Source: Anticarsia gemmatalis (Eukaryota; Arthropoda; Insecta; Lepidoptera; Erebidae). Taken from it: 64,000 nt of DNA. The position numbers and the translations under genes were made by a program. Positions 38,101 to 50,600 of the stretch are shown here, in pieces. The stretch lies in assembly GCF_050436995.1 (NCBI RefSeq), contig NC_134754.1:6999001-7063000 (forward strand). Direction: 5' to 3'. Below the pieces are notes generated by a model. That model was not told the DNA's origin. It was given only the letters and a program-made list of their open reading frames with translations, and did no database searches. Each line of letters begins with the position of its first letter. The first letter of the stretch is position 1.

Positions 38101-41100
38101 ATTTACTCATAAATGTGTGGTAAAGTTTGACCTATTAAAATTAAACTGAAACATGCTTTGCGAAATATAACTTTAATGGTCACACACATTGGGGACCGCT
38201 AAATATAAATAGTGTATTATATTAAGTACTTAATAGTAATCGATTTGGTTAAAAACTACTTACCTTGGTAATATATCACAACCTTGGGTCATAATAGCTC
38301 CCATGGTAAGCCACATACAATTGTAAAGACTCCATATATTTTCCAAACTCTCCGGATTTTGATTGCATGGATGTGGATTTACCCAATCGTCTTGACACAT
38401 TCTGAAATTAAGTTACAGTTTATTTTCAAAATACAGTAGCGCAATTCCCTACAGTTGGTACTGTCGCGTATCGAGAGTTTGACATTTAAAATGTATCTAC
38501 TGCTAAAATAGTTCCTACGGAGCCCGATAGAGGCGTTGATCAGAGTTTCGTGTAAAATTTCTCGACAGCTGATCGCCAGTTGATAATGGTAGAGAATCGA
38601 GCTATAAACCAACTATCAAAGAAGAGCTAGTTATAAATTCTATTTTATCTATAAGTCCAATTTAAGGAATTGGTCACCGATTGTGTATTTTTAGCGTTCA
38701 AAGATATAGATGATGACCAAGCATTTTGTGCAAGCACTTAAACAGTCACTCGACATATTTGATTAGACCTAAAATTTTAACGCATTTCGATTCACATATT
38801 TTCATGGAGAACCCGCTTACGACCACGACTTTGTCCGAAAAACTCCTATACGTTTTGGCAGGATTGAGTGACAAACATTCATCCAATCATCTAAACTTTC
38901 GCATTTTACTAAATTTCAAAAGAAACATTTATGCAATTTTAATTATTTGAGTTGATTCCACGCTACAATAATTGATCTCTAATAAAAGTTGGTACTTACC
39001 GAGCACAAATAAGCAACACAAAAGACACAATCACATATGTAGTTGCTAAGTACAGCCACACGTCCAGCGACAGTGGGTTAAGGAATGAGAACTTGTCAGG
39101 TTCATCGGGTTCAGGCTCCTTGAACAACATGCTGATGCCCAACGACATGAATGGAAGAGAGAAATCCACGACCGCATTTCGTTCTGAAGTGATCGTGAGA
39201 TCGCAGATTGCTAGTTCAGCTTTCTGAAATAAATATCACATTTAAAAAAAAAATTACAGAAAGACATATACCGACACAATTTCACGCCTTTTATGGCCGA
39301 AAGTGTAGGCAGTATGAGACGAATTGGGAAGATTTACAACACATTTTTTCTTTTTAATCACGAATCTTAATGTCTAGTTTAAATATTTTTATACGTACTT
39401 AATTGAAGACCATCGTTTTAAATATTTACACGATTAAAACACATTTGATATTAAAAATCGTTTTCAGATTATATCACGTTATATTAATGTTCAAATCCAT
39501 GAATTTGGTTACGATTATTTGAACTCGAAAATCACGAAAAACCGAATTGCTTTCCAATTATCATAGGGCAACATCAGCAAGTTACTAGTGTGAATAGATA
39601 ATAATTCTGAAATAACTTACATGGTCCAATAATTCTCCTATAATACCATCCCATTTTTTCGTCCCTGAAACTGGATTTCCATAACCATTACCGGGCACAG
39701 GATAAATCTCATATTCCAAATTTAATTTTTCCGCTTCATTTATGCGTTCAAATATTGCTTGAATGAGATCAACAGCATACCCTTTGTAAACTGTCGGCTC
39801 GTTTGGATTTGAACTTTCATAAAAATATGGCCGTGCTATTCTAGCTGCTACCTAAAAAACAATGTATAGATTATGAGCGAACTGTTATCTTTATACATAT
39901 TTTTAAAGGGTTTTGATTTAACTTAATTAATTACTTACTCACGACGAAAAAAAGGGAGTTGGAAAAATTTACGTTGTACTTTTACATCAGTACGTACTAC
40001 AAAGGTAATTTGCTAAATTATTTTTAATTTTGTTGCTTCAAAAGTAGCTTGTGCCACTGCACGATATATTTTGTACAATTTCAGTGATCTACACGAATAT
40101 AAGTTCTCTTCAAACGTACCCTTATCTTAGAATTAGATTTCACAGCGTTTGAGCGGTCTACCACTTCGTTGTGAACAGTTATAAAATTTGTGTTGGAGTC
40201 CCAGTCACCGGCTAAAACGAATTCACTCTCTCTGTTCAGTTTCGAATAGTGCAATTTGAAATTTATCCTCGTTCCATCTTTTTCATCAAACACTATATTC
40301 CCTGTGAATCCTCTGGTTTGTGTCTGAAAAAGAAACAAAATATCCATGACTTTTTAACGTCCTCCATTGCGCAGTGGTTAAAATCGCCACGCCGGTATCA
40401 TTGCATCAGGAGGGTTTTATTCTCATACGAAACAATTATTTAAACAAATAGTTGTTTCGGGTCATGTCGTACTTTGTGTTCGTCATTTCGGTATATTCCC
40501 GGTGTCCACCCCCTGCTTGTCCACCCCGGGTGGACAGAGACACAAATCTTTTAAAAAGTTCTCGGTGTCCACCCCTGGCGGACAGTGAGAATTAATTTTA
40601 AATTATTTCCGCTGGCCACCCCGGGTGGACAAAGACACGAGTTTCATATTACTACTCTGGATGTTCACCGCCGGTGGACACAGCTACTGCTTAAATAAAC
40701 ATTCTCAATGTCCACGCTTGCTGGAATTGGGTATAAATAATTATAACAAAATTAATTAAGTAGGTATATAGTTTAATCATATTATCAACATCTCTAGGGT
40801 AAATAGAAGTAGGTACACTATCTATTGTGTGTTTTCCCACAAATGGTTGATCTGGCTTTGTCCACCGGCGGTGAACATCGAGAGTAGTAATATGAAACTC
40901 GTGTCTTTGTCCACCCGGGGTGGCCAGCGGGAATAATTTAAAATTAATTCTCACTGTCCCCCAGGGGTGGACACCGAGAACTTTTTAAAAGATTTGTGTC
41001 TCTGTCCACCCGGGGTGGACAAGCATCGGGTGGACACCGGGAATATACCGTCATTTCTATGTTTTTAAAAGTCCCCGCAACACAAGACCAATTCATAGTG

Positions 41101-44100
41101 CAGGAGTTGTCTTCAAAGAAAATGATTTCAATTCATTAATGCAACGTATCAAAGTTTGAAGCCGTCCATCTAATTTGCTGGACGACACTAATGAGCATCG
41201 ACGTCCTGAAATGTATTACGAGCGGCATTTCACCTACTAACGAGACTGATAATGAACACACATTGCAGAGGTTCCATCGCAAATTACAACCCTGTTACTG
41301 AGTCGCTATCGATAGTCTATAAAAGCAGAGTTGATTAGAATCCTAAAAGTTTGTACCTATGTGAAAATAAACAAAAAAAAACATTTACAAAGGGAAAGTT
41401 AGCATCCAAAGTTTGCAATCATAAAGTTGCTGTTGCACGATTCTCTACAGCCAGTACTATCGAGTATCGAGAATCTGACATGTAAAAAATACTGCAATAA
41501 TAGTTCCTACAGCAACCGCTAGGGGCGCTGATCAGGTTTTCATACAAAATAGCTAGCTGGTTTTGGATAGTCGATAGCAGTAGAGAATCAAAGAGTGACT
41601 CATACAAGTGTTATTACGATAACTTATTAACTTTACTCAGAGATGTGACATGATTAGTGCAAAAAGTCTCTCGTAATCTACCTAAATATCGACGATGAAG
41701 TGCCAATACCTCCTAACTGACATCTTGTCGATTTTTTTATTTTTAATGCGTTGGACATAAAATTGCATTTTGCGTGTACTCGTCAAGACACCTAACTAAA
41801 TATGTTGATAGTTTTGAGAGAAAATGCTAATAGAAATAGCTGCTAAGTCAATGTATGCATTCATTTAGCAAGACCTGCTGACATTACATCCTAAATTCAA
41901 GTGTAAAAAGCTTCTAAATTACTTAACGAAATTTTCGATGCCAAAATCTCCTAACTACGCGACGCGTTTTTTTCTCCTCCTGTAAAATGGTGATTTTGTA
42001 GTTAAGAGGTATTGGTACTTCATCGTCGATATATGCCTTACAATTCCTACATTTTATTATTAACTTACCTCTATAAGTGCTTTCCGTAAGTCGGCCCCCA
42101 GAGGCCACACAATATCGCTATAATCGGAGCCCTCTCGTACACAAAGTGCTGGTGGATCAGGCAGAGGATTAGACACGGGCATGTTCCGTATCGCTTTCTC
42201 TATGTGATTTAAAGCATCCGCCGCTAATGCTGTCTCCAACTAAAATAAAAATAAAATAATGTTTATTTACCAGTCACATTACAATTTTTAAAAACTATTC
42301 TAAATTAAAGTTACAATATTCTATTTCTATAACTGAAACATGACAATAAAATCTTGCGAAATAACTTTGAAGACGTTTGTGATTTTTAATGTTCGCGCAA
42401 ATATTTTGGCTTCAATTCCTCAATGAAAAAGTTAAATAAATACATCGACATAAAGATTTTTAGTTATATTAAAATGTATGCATTGTAAGTAAGATTGTAA
42501 AAGTCTCCACGAGACAAGACTAGCTATAAATGCAGGAGTTGTCTTTTTTATTGTAAGTATAAGATATGGTACCCAAGAGTCTATACATACTACTGAGCTG
42601 TAAATACGTAATAAATGATACATATAAAGTAGTCTGAATATAAAAATGGTGGAAGCACTACCTAATTAGCTTTTAGTTCATTAACAGTCAATAATCGACC
42701 ACTGAAGGAACTTTCGTGGACACGCTTACAACTTCGCGAACAGTAATCTAGGTTACTTTATATTCATGAATAATTTGCTACCTATATCAAAAAATGGCTG
42801 ATATTTTAGTCCAATAACGCGAGTGATTTCATAGAAACTGGAATTAATTATTACATTGAACTAACAAAAGCCGATACAGAGACATTATAAATTAATTTAG
42901 TAATTCTGGGAATGGGAATCAATAAACAAACGTTAACTTCAGGTTTGTTTATTTTGAAAGAGAAATATTAACTAACATAATATAATAAATATTATTTTTG
43001 ATAACATTGCCTGTTTTGAAAAAAGGTCATGTGCCAAGTACTCGTAACCGGTCGGCGGTCTTGTATGACAAGATGTATGTATGTGAATGAAGCAAGGGAA
43101 GTTTGTAAGGATCGTACCAAGTGACGTTCTTTGGTCTCTGCCCACCCCTATTGTAAAAAAAAAAACAAAAAATTGACCTCTCCCTGGTCGTGTCGGTTTA
43201 GCCGTCCCACCAGACTATGAAAGTAAAGGAATAGAGAGTGTACCTGTATATTGGGCACGCACTTAGCCACTATAAGCAAAGTCTTGCACAATTGGCTGGT
43301 TTCAATAAAATTGGTCGTCGTAGTCAAAATCGGCCAGGACGACGAAAAAGGCGTGATATTATGTACGAGTAAACATTTTATAACGTACCTGTTGTACGGT
43401 GTCCATGCCCATATCTTTCCACTTGACATCGTTTGATAAAGTCAAATGTAATGTAGATACGTTTGCCATAAGATCTTTCATCGCTCTGAAGTCATGTGTG
43501 TATGAATTAAGATTTGTTAATATAAAGCTCTGAAAAAAGAGAAACTATAAGCCGTGTTTCCTCCACTTTTGAATAAGCAATCAGCTAGGCTGCTACTTTA
43601 TCAATTAGATACGTTTTCCGGATTGAATCCATAAGCCTTCAAGACTATGACTATCTCTAAATATCAAAATGTGCATTTTTTCGATAATGCCTCATTTATT
43701 AATGACTAGCTGACCCCCGCAACTTCGCTTGCGTCACATAAGATAGAATTGGTCAAAATTTTCCCTGTTTTTGTAACATTTTTTATTGCTACTCTGCTCC
43801 CATTGGTTGTAGCGTGATGACATATAGCCTATAGCCTTCCTCGATAAATCTACTATCTAACACTGAAATAATTTTTCAAATCGGACCAGTAGTAGTTCCT
43901 GAGATTAGCGCGTTCAAACAAACAAACTTTTCAGTTTTATAATATTAGTATTAATAGTATTATAATATTAGTATAGATATGTTCCCCATGATTGTAAAAG
44001 GTACTTCACATAAAAATATGTTTATAAACATTCCCATTTCTTTGTAAGTTATATACATTGTATTGGAAACTTTTGTTCTTTCTATTTTCGACCCCAGATG

Positions 44101-47100
44101 TCTGTGGCTCATAGTACTACTTAACTATTTATTAAGTTTCGCTTGGAATCTCCGATTGCACGAACTGCACGGAAAGATTTCCGACATTTGGTTTTTTTAT
44201 TGTTAGACATCTGTATTTTATAAGAGATTTATTCACAGTAAGTATGAAATTCAACTTTAAATTTACTAAACTAATTTAGTTTAGGAATGAAGGCTGTATA
44301 TATAATATAGAGTCTCTTCATAATAGCTGGTGATATTTTGGGAGTTGCTACTGCCCATGAATCAGTACCGCGATTCTGTACAACTATCGAGTATCGAGTA
44401 ACGAGTAGCTATCGAAAAATTTTGTATGAAAAATTGATCAGCGCCCCTAGCGGATTTTCGCAAGAACTATGTTCTTCAATGGCGCCATTTTCCACCAAAC
44501 ATTAAAATTAAATAATTTTTTTTTGCTGGAGCGCACTTAGCTGCAATTCAAAATTCGAATTTCGAAATAAAATATTCTTTCCATTTTTAATTTTAATACA
44601 TTATTTTAATAATCTTTATTGGATATTTTTAGGAAGACGAGGCCAACGAGGCTGAAAAGATATTGTCTCCTTTGCCTGCTTCAACGTAGAAAAAAAAGAC
44701 GCTGATTCTTTTTTTGTGTTGATAATGTTTCGTTGAACAACATTAATTATGATATTTTTATGTTATTGATTTATTTTTACTAATACCGTTAAAAGTAGAA
44801 ACCGAAAACCGAAACTTTTTCTCACTTTAAATGTTAAGTTTTCGATACTCGATAGGTCGCGATTCTCTGCCGGATTGCTGCCGGTTTCCTAACGAGTAGC
44901 TCGACAGCAATGTATGATATTCGATAGCGTGACGTTAATATCGAATGTACAGAATCGAGGTACTGATTACCAACTTTTATTTGAGCTTTTCTAGAAACAG
45001 TAGCTCGATTCTGTACTACTATCGACTACCGACAACCGACCTGTGATCGAAAAATTTTGTATGAAAATCTGATCAGCGCCTCTGACGGGTGTCGTAGGAA
45101 ACATTTTGGCAGTACATCCTAAATAAATGTCAAATTTCGATAGCTAGCCAGTTGTCGGTAGTCGATAGTGGTAGAGAATCGTGGTACTGTAGGTCGATTG
45201 TACTGCCAAAATACTACTATGCTACGACACCCGTCAGAGGCGCTGATCAGATTTCCATACAAAATTTCTCGATGACAGGTCGGTTGTCGATAGTATTCGA
45301 TAGTAGTAGAGAATCGAGATACTGAAAATAATTGATTTCTCTCGGAAATATTACCTGATATTCCGTTGAATTATCTACTTGTATAATTTCCTCCATGTAT
45401 TTTTTAATGCGGTCAACGTGACAATCTATTACGTGGTAACTTATATGTAGCACTTTTAATATGTGCTTAAATGTCTCGCGATTATCACTGGTTGGGTCCA
45501 ATTTGCGAAACAGAATGGGTTCTGCCATACTTGGCCATGTGTTTATTACCTCTTGAAGGCGAATAAAGCCTGAAATAAACAAAAAATATATAAGTTTTCC
45601 GTAATATTTTGAATAAGCTAACATCATAACCCTTAAACGGAATGTGACTATAATACTTGGCGTTCAATTTCCCGATTCCAGTTAGGTACTATTTGCCTGT
45701 GAGCCTATGCTTATCCTATTGGTTAATTGTAAAATTCCAAGATGATTATACAACTTTAATGTGTATTGATCAAATGTAATTCAAGCTTACACGTACTAAA
45801 CCAACTGCGGACTTTTAAATTTCTTGGCACTAGAAAGTAGATATATAGACCTTATTTATAAAAAAAAACACTGAGTCAAGCTGCGGTGACAGATAGTACA
45901 TAACAATTAAGAAACTATAGACATAAAGAAAGATTATAACAGAAAGTTCCTACGAAAGTCTATAATTTCTCGGCTCTGACGTTTAATGCAATTCCGCGGG
46001 AGAGCGCTTAAACGACATTATTAAGTATTTGTCGTTGGGTACCCACTGCTATCGTCTTCGTACAAGAATGTAAACTTATCCCACTGCAACTTTTTGATAA
46101 GAGCCGCGTAAGCCGTCGAGATTAATTTCGGTGGCGGATGATAGTAAAATGTATACAAGTCCGTTGCGTAAGTTTCGGCGAGCTCCCATCCCAAAGACAA
46201 ATGAGATACCTGGAATATTAACAAGGGTGTATTAAACGTTTCATGAAAAATTATGTGAGTAAGAAAGTCGAGCATTAAATTTCATTAAATATGAAATAAA
46301 TTAAAGATTAGTCATTGTCTTATTACTCGGTGTTTGGAGTAAATTGAGAGTTCGTGAAAGGTCGGCATATTACACTAAAGTAGGTTCGATTCCCGGAAAC
46401 AAACATTTTGTGTGTATCAATACATACTTGAACAATTTAATCCCCGGGATGTAAGAAACATTGCGTACGGAAAAGTAGTCTTTTACAAATCATAGCTTTT
46501 ACTCATGCGTTTGATTGCAAGATATAAACAAAAACATACTCACATTTAACCTATTACATAGCAGGCAAGTAGTGTCACAAATACCTTGCGTCGGACGAGA
46601 ATCTATTAACGAAACTATTCCCTTATGATCTGAAGTATATGTGCACACTGAAAAATAGATAACAGTTATATGAGAAACAATAAACAATAATAACTAACCT
46701 TGTCTTATGAAACACTTTAATAATGAGAACTATAAACGATGTATGCAAACCTAGTTTATGATGAACAATAAAACTGCGTCAACATATGGAAACATCAATT
46801 CAAATTGTAATAGGAATACTTACGTTCTAAAGAGGTAGAGTATCCGTCAATCACTTGTGCCCTTAAAGGCTCTCCATGACACGTCCCGCTCAGCATATGA
46901 ATCATTTCCTCAAACGCAATCACAGAACTATCCAAACTCAAACGGTTAAATAACCCGCCTGAAAACATACACGCATTGTTTTACCTTTGTTGATCAAAAT
47001 TTTTGTTTAACATGTAAACATACCTATTGGGTAACTGGTCGAGATGAACGCATGACTATTCTCTATGTATACGGCTGCGGTAACGACCAACAAAGCTTTC

Positions 47101-47111
47101 AAAGTTATCAT
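35120..47111 (-). CDS. Kainate-type ionotropic glutamate receptor subunit (gene B), Thr in the M3 gate
   Basis: 904 aa in 16 exons, in transcript order: 47111-47024, 46958-46824, 46647-46544, 46209-46047, 45569-45355, 43529-43389, 42239-42069, 40323-40120, 39851-39621, 39223-39000, 38401-38264, 37913-37715, 37153-36922, 36430-36315, 35962-35810, 35320-35120. The start ATG is followed by a clear signal peptide (MITLKALLVV...). The amino-terminal domain spans ~25-340. S1 includes DLTITSER with the ligand Arg. The pore loop is MTQGCDILPR, S2 has NGST and FFMES, and M4 lies in the 153-nt exon. M3 reads SYTANMSTF: Thr633 (37831-37829) replaces the invariant Ala at position 8. The amino-terminal exon at 43389-43529 is 14-15 codons shorter than in A and C. 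Donors GTGGGT (46046) and GTTTGA (36314) are non-ideal but in phase. Shares a divergent promoter with gene C. Confidence 0.94.
37170..37392 (-). mobile_element. Short retroposon tail in gene B intron 12
   Basis: It begins ATCCTACTAATATTATAATG, then CTTTCACGCAAAATCTACTG and GCGGACGAAGTCACGGGC at the other end. The same family is found inverted at 63465 and, decayed, at 55820 and 59000. Confidence 0.6.
38434..38603. mobile_element. CAGTA-family MITE in gene B intron 10
   Basis: It starts CAGTAGCGCAATTCCCTAC and ends GGTAGAGAATCGAGCT, with the core GATAGAGGCGTTGATCAG. Similarity to other copies is moderate. Confidence 0.6.
40364..41118 (+). mobile_element. tRNA-derived SINE, split by a foldback element
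   Basis: The left part (40364-40489) is a SINE head with a decayed tRNA-like region (CCTCCATTGCGCAGTGG) and the family word GTTTCGGGTC. The right part (41050-41118) continues it with AAAAGTCCCCGC and ends in GGAGTTGTCTT. A 560-bp element separates the halves. It lies in intron 7 of gene B. Confidence 0.75.
40490..41049. mobile_element. 560-bp foldback element with ~190-bp arms and 8-bp target duplication
   Basis: The first ~190 bases are repeated in reverse complement at the end with only a few mismatches. The termini are GGTATATTCCC and GGGAATATACC. The flanks GTCATTTC at 40482-40489 and 41050-41057 are identical, an 8-bp duplication of a site inside the SINE. Each arm holds repeated GTCCACC words and palindromes such as CCACCCCGGGTGG. 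No transposase is present. The 8-bp duplication suggests hAT-type mobilisation. Confidence 0.85.
41430..41592. mobile_element. CAGTA-family MITE in gene B intron 7
   Basis: GCACGATTCTCTACAGCC at the left, GCTAGGGGCGCTGATCAGG in the core, GCAGTAGAGAATCAAAG at the right. Confidence 0.6.
43055..43150 (+). mobile_element. Fragment of the same non-LTR ORF in gene B intron 6
   Basis: The DNA (AAGATGTATGTATGTGAATG, AAGGATCGTACCAAGTGACG) matches the fragment at 29.84 kb, with changes. A run of A follows at 43157, as expected for a retroposon end. Confidence 0.5.
43705..43978 (+). mobile_element. Non-LTR retroposon 3' fragment (copy 4)
   Basis: It starts GACTAGCTGACCCCCGCAAC and ends in a duplicated ATAATATTAGTAT tail. 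It sits in the long intron 5 of gene B, on the strand opposite to the gene. Confidence 0.65.
44363..44964. mobile_element. CAGTA-family MITE, apparently split by an insertion
   Basis: The left half (CAGTACCGCGATTCTGTAC to AGCGGATTTTCGC, 44363-44475) and a right part (44825-44964, ending ACAGAATCGAGGTACTG) look like two ends of one element. About 350 bp of AT-rich sequence lies between. Alternatively these are two truncated copies. Confidence 0.45.
44998..45189. mobile_element. CAGTA-family MITE, best copy
   Basis: It starts CAGTAGCTCGATTCTGTAC, has TATCGACTACCGACAACCG then its inverse GTTGTCGGTAGTCGATAG, and ends GAATCGTGGTACTG. The interior is AAAATCTGATCAGCGCCTCT. At 192 bp it defines the family. 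It is in gene B intron 5. Confidence 0.75.
45190..45325. mobile_element. CAGTA-family MITE, truncated, abutting the previous copy
   Basis: It continues directly from the copy ending at 45189: TACTGCCAAAATACTAC, CGACACCCGTCAGAGGCG, and AGTAGAGAATCGAGATACTG at the end, 30 bases before gene B exon 5. The left end is missing. Confidence 0.65.
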
Positions 47112-47666
47112 TGTTAAAGTTATTGTTGGTTTGTGAATACAAAATATTGTTTAGACGGACATGCGGGTGCGGCGCGACGCCGGCCTCCACACCGTCTGAA
47201 GTATTTTTGGAAAACAGTTTTAGGCCACGTTGCGTTCTCGTCGCGTCGCCAGTCACCATTATGAGACGTAGCGCCGTCTCGACATACTCTACGTCACGCA
47301 ATCCCGGAATGTGAATTCAAAGGAAATCATTCACAGATGACGAACCACGATCGAGAAATACTTGTATTTCCGACTTATAAAAGCTTAACAAATTGCAATG
47401 CTACGTATTAGATGAATAACATCTATGCGTTCTCATAAATGACTTGTATCAACTACTAAAACAACTGAAAAACAAATAAACATTCTGTGCGAAAAGTCAA
47501 TTTTCATAACAGTTTTGCCGCGTCTATTTATTCTTAACTCTGTGTAAGGTTAATTTTATTTCAGAACGGCTAACCAGACGTTCATTCGCTAAGCGGTGTG
47601 CCCACAACTTGTAGTGAAACAGTTTTTATAAAATAAACTATGAATTAGCATTAAAGTTTGTACGTG
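47112..47666. promoter_or_regulatory. Divergent promoter shared by genes B (-) and C (+)
   Basis: 555 bp separate the two start codons, and both genes face outward. The B-proximal half (47155-47300) is GC- and CpG-rich, unlike the flanks. The C-proximal half is AT-rich. No TATA box stands out. The layout requires both 5' UTRs and both promoters within this stretch, unless non-coding first exons lie elsewhere. Co-expression of the two subunits is a reasonable inference. Confidence 0.65.
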
Positions 47667-50600
47667 ATGTGGTATTTGCTGATTTTTTTACTTTGTGTAC
47701 AGAAGTGTACTTCAAAATTTAAATATGCTGAGACGAATGAGGTTTCATACCAAGTAGGTGAGTACTGTTTTGACTGTGAGTTTGTAGTTAAGAGTGTATT
47801 TACTCTGTGTACCTTAATTTTAACCTTTGACTTACATAGCCTCTCAAGCGCCCGGCCACCGTGTCACGGTTAAATGTGCTACCCCCGTCAAGCGCCCCGC
47901 CACCGTGGTACGGCAAAACGATCTTACATTAAAAAAACGTAAAAACGAAATGCTAAAACTATGTTTATCCCTTTCAAACATATTTGACATTGAAGCTGAT
48001 GAAACGAGACGACGATCGAATGCACACACTTGAATAAGTGGTTGATATAGGCCAGAGAGCACCTTAAACAACATCCGACCCAACGACATGTTCCTTTATG
48101 ACCAATATTGTAAATCCTTTTTTTACTAATTTTAAAGATTTGAGTATATTTTACAGTTGGATTTTAATGTCATTATTCATTAACTACACGATAAGACCTT
48201 CCGCCATATTATTTTTTATTCCTAAAAATATTTTTTAGACTTTTTTCAAACACATGCCTGAAGCACACAATATTCAGATTAAACCGACTATTGTACCACC
48301 ACTATCAAATATTATTTGTGGTTTATTTTTTTAATACATAGCAAATTTTATGTAGATTTCAAATATATAAGGTATGACTAGGGTGTTAGTATCAAAATAT
48401 GACGGAATCGGCGCTTAAACGCCAACCGCCAATTCAATTTCGCGCGCCATTTTTGGCCCGGACGCTTAACGGTATATTTGAATTTTGACGTTGGGCGCTC
48501 GAGAGGTTAATATGCTTGTAACATGTTTAGCGCTGTTCTATAATACAGCTCTCAAGTTTCGCACTGATCATTGAGCGAATATTATTTCTCTGAAGCAAGA
48601 CATCAAATTTGTTACCTGTTTAATTAGCTGAAGCAATCAACGTTGTTTGAAATGCCTTGTGGAGAAGCAATAACTGCGTTTTATATGGAATCTAGATCGT
48701 GGTTGTGAAGTGCTAATTGAAAAAACAAACAAAAATAGGTAGATCGAATAATAAAATTGCGATACTCTTCCACTACATTGTTTATTTTCTAAGTCGTTAA
48801 AGACAATTAATATCACAAAAATTATAATTTTTATTGATTATTTTTCCACAGTTGGTCTATTTGAAAGAGACGCCATAGTACAGCAGCTGGCTTTCAGTGA
48901 GAGCTTGCACCATGTGAACCTCAAAGGAGTTCGGATTCAACCGGTCATACTAAAACCATGGAGAACAGACAGTTATTCTGTGTGGAGAGAATGTAAGTAC
49001 ATTTAACAATGTATAAACACTCTTTACAGTAACAATTAAATAAAATACTACTTACTATACAAAAAGTCCTTTAGACGGTTGAAATTGTGACAGTGACAGT
49101 TCATGTCGATAGATCAGACAAACTCCCACATTTCGCACTTTTTTGGAAGGTTATAGAAATAAAAATGTTTTAACAATGCCTTAACTTTTTTTTCCAGTGT
49201 GTTCAAACAAAACACTGCAGCCAGTTGCAATATTCGGTCCCCAAAACCCGATAACAGATGGCACTATTCGAGATCAATGTGCACTATCTAACATACCTCA
49301 TATCCAAGCAACTTGGCAGCCAATGGACCCAGACTTAGAACTCAACGAAGAGTTGGAAGAAGAAGCAGAGGAAACAGAAGGAGAAGGAGAAGAACAGAAT
49401 GCAGAACAACAAGAAGAAGAAGCAAGCTCTTATAAGCATATCACTATTAATTTTTACCCAAATGCAGACGAAATTGCCCTAGCTTATGGAAAACTCCTTA
49501 AATATTACAAATGGGAGAATTTTGCTGCTTTATATGAGGATAATTTTGGTAGGAATACAAGTTCATTTTCTTGTCATCGACGATGGTTGTCTATTAAGTG
49601 AGTTGCTGCGTTTAATTTCAATTTGTTTCAGGTTTGTTGAGAGTACAAAAAATACTAGCAGAAGTCTCAGATAAATCTCGAATCACTGTGTACAAATTAG
49701 ATCCTGACGGTGATAATAGAAATAATAGAAAGGTACGGAAATCGAAACGGAATTCGAACGAAAATTGCGTCACCATTTTGTCTGTGATTTTATTTTGGAT
49801 TCTAATTATTAATATTTTGACAGATATTTAAGCAATTGGTGAAATATCAGGACAGCCGTATTTTGTTGGACTGCCACGCTGACCGCATTATGAAGTATAT
49901 GCGCGAAGCCGAAGAACTATCATTGATTAATTACTATCAGGTATAAATTCAAATGTTTATTAACTTAAGCGCGATTTTCTACGAACGGTACTAGACATGA
50001 AATATTTAAAATGCACTGCAAAAATAGTTTCTAAGGCCCCCGTTAGAGGCGTTGAGACGATCTTCATGCAAAATGTCTCGATAGCTAGCCAGTTGTCGAT
50101 AATCAATCTATCATTTGGTACCAAACGTTATGGGAACGAAATCAAATCAAATTTTAATTATTTAAGATATCACTGCAAGTAATAGATAATTATAATCACT
50201 TTTACATCAATTTTAGCACTACATCATCGTCGCAATGGATACTTCAAGAGTAGCTGATAAATTGGCTAAATTACCATCGAACACTACCTGGCTAAGTCTT
50301 ACAGAGTACGATAGCATCAAAAACGAAAACCATATTTTAGCACCAAGGGTAGGAAAGTGGAATATCCCGACTCATTCGTCACCTGTTACGGATTTTGAGG
50401 TAACGTAGATCTTTTAATTACTTCTAATGATTTCTTAAATTTGAAAAAAACGAGCATCATTCTGGTCTATTAAAACAATAAACATACATTTCAAATGAAA
50501 TTCCGGGTTTCAAAGATCTCTAAAATCTTCTTTCTATGTAAATCTTTTTCTTACAATACTAAAAACTGAGAAAAAATAATTTTTACACAGGTTGAAGCAC

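Noticed and set aside
46041..46047. Apparent one-base frameshift at the end of gene B exon 4 (GGGTACC read as the donor)
   Set aside because: Using the GTGGGT donor three bases earlier restores the frame and joins Ser-Ser-Phe-Ile-Arg-Leu-Gln, so no frameshift is needed.
47844..48089. 81-codon minus-strand frame in gene C intron 1
   Set aside because: It lies within the suspected piggyBac-like miniature element and has no transposase-like residues.
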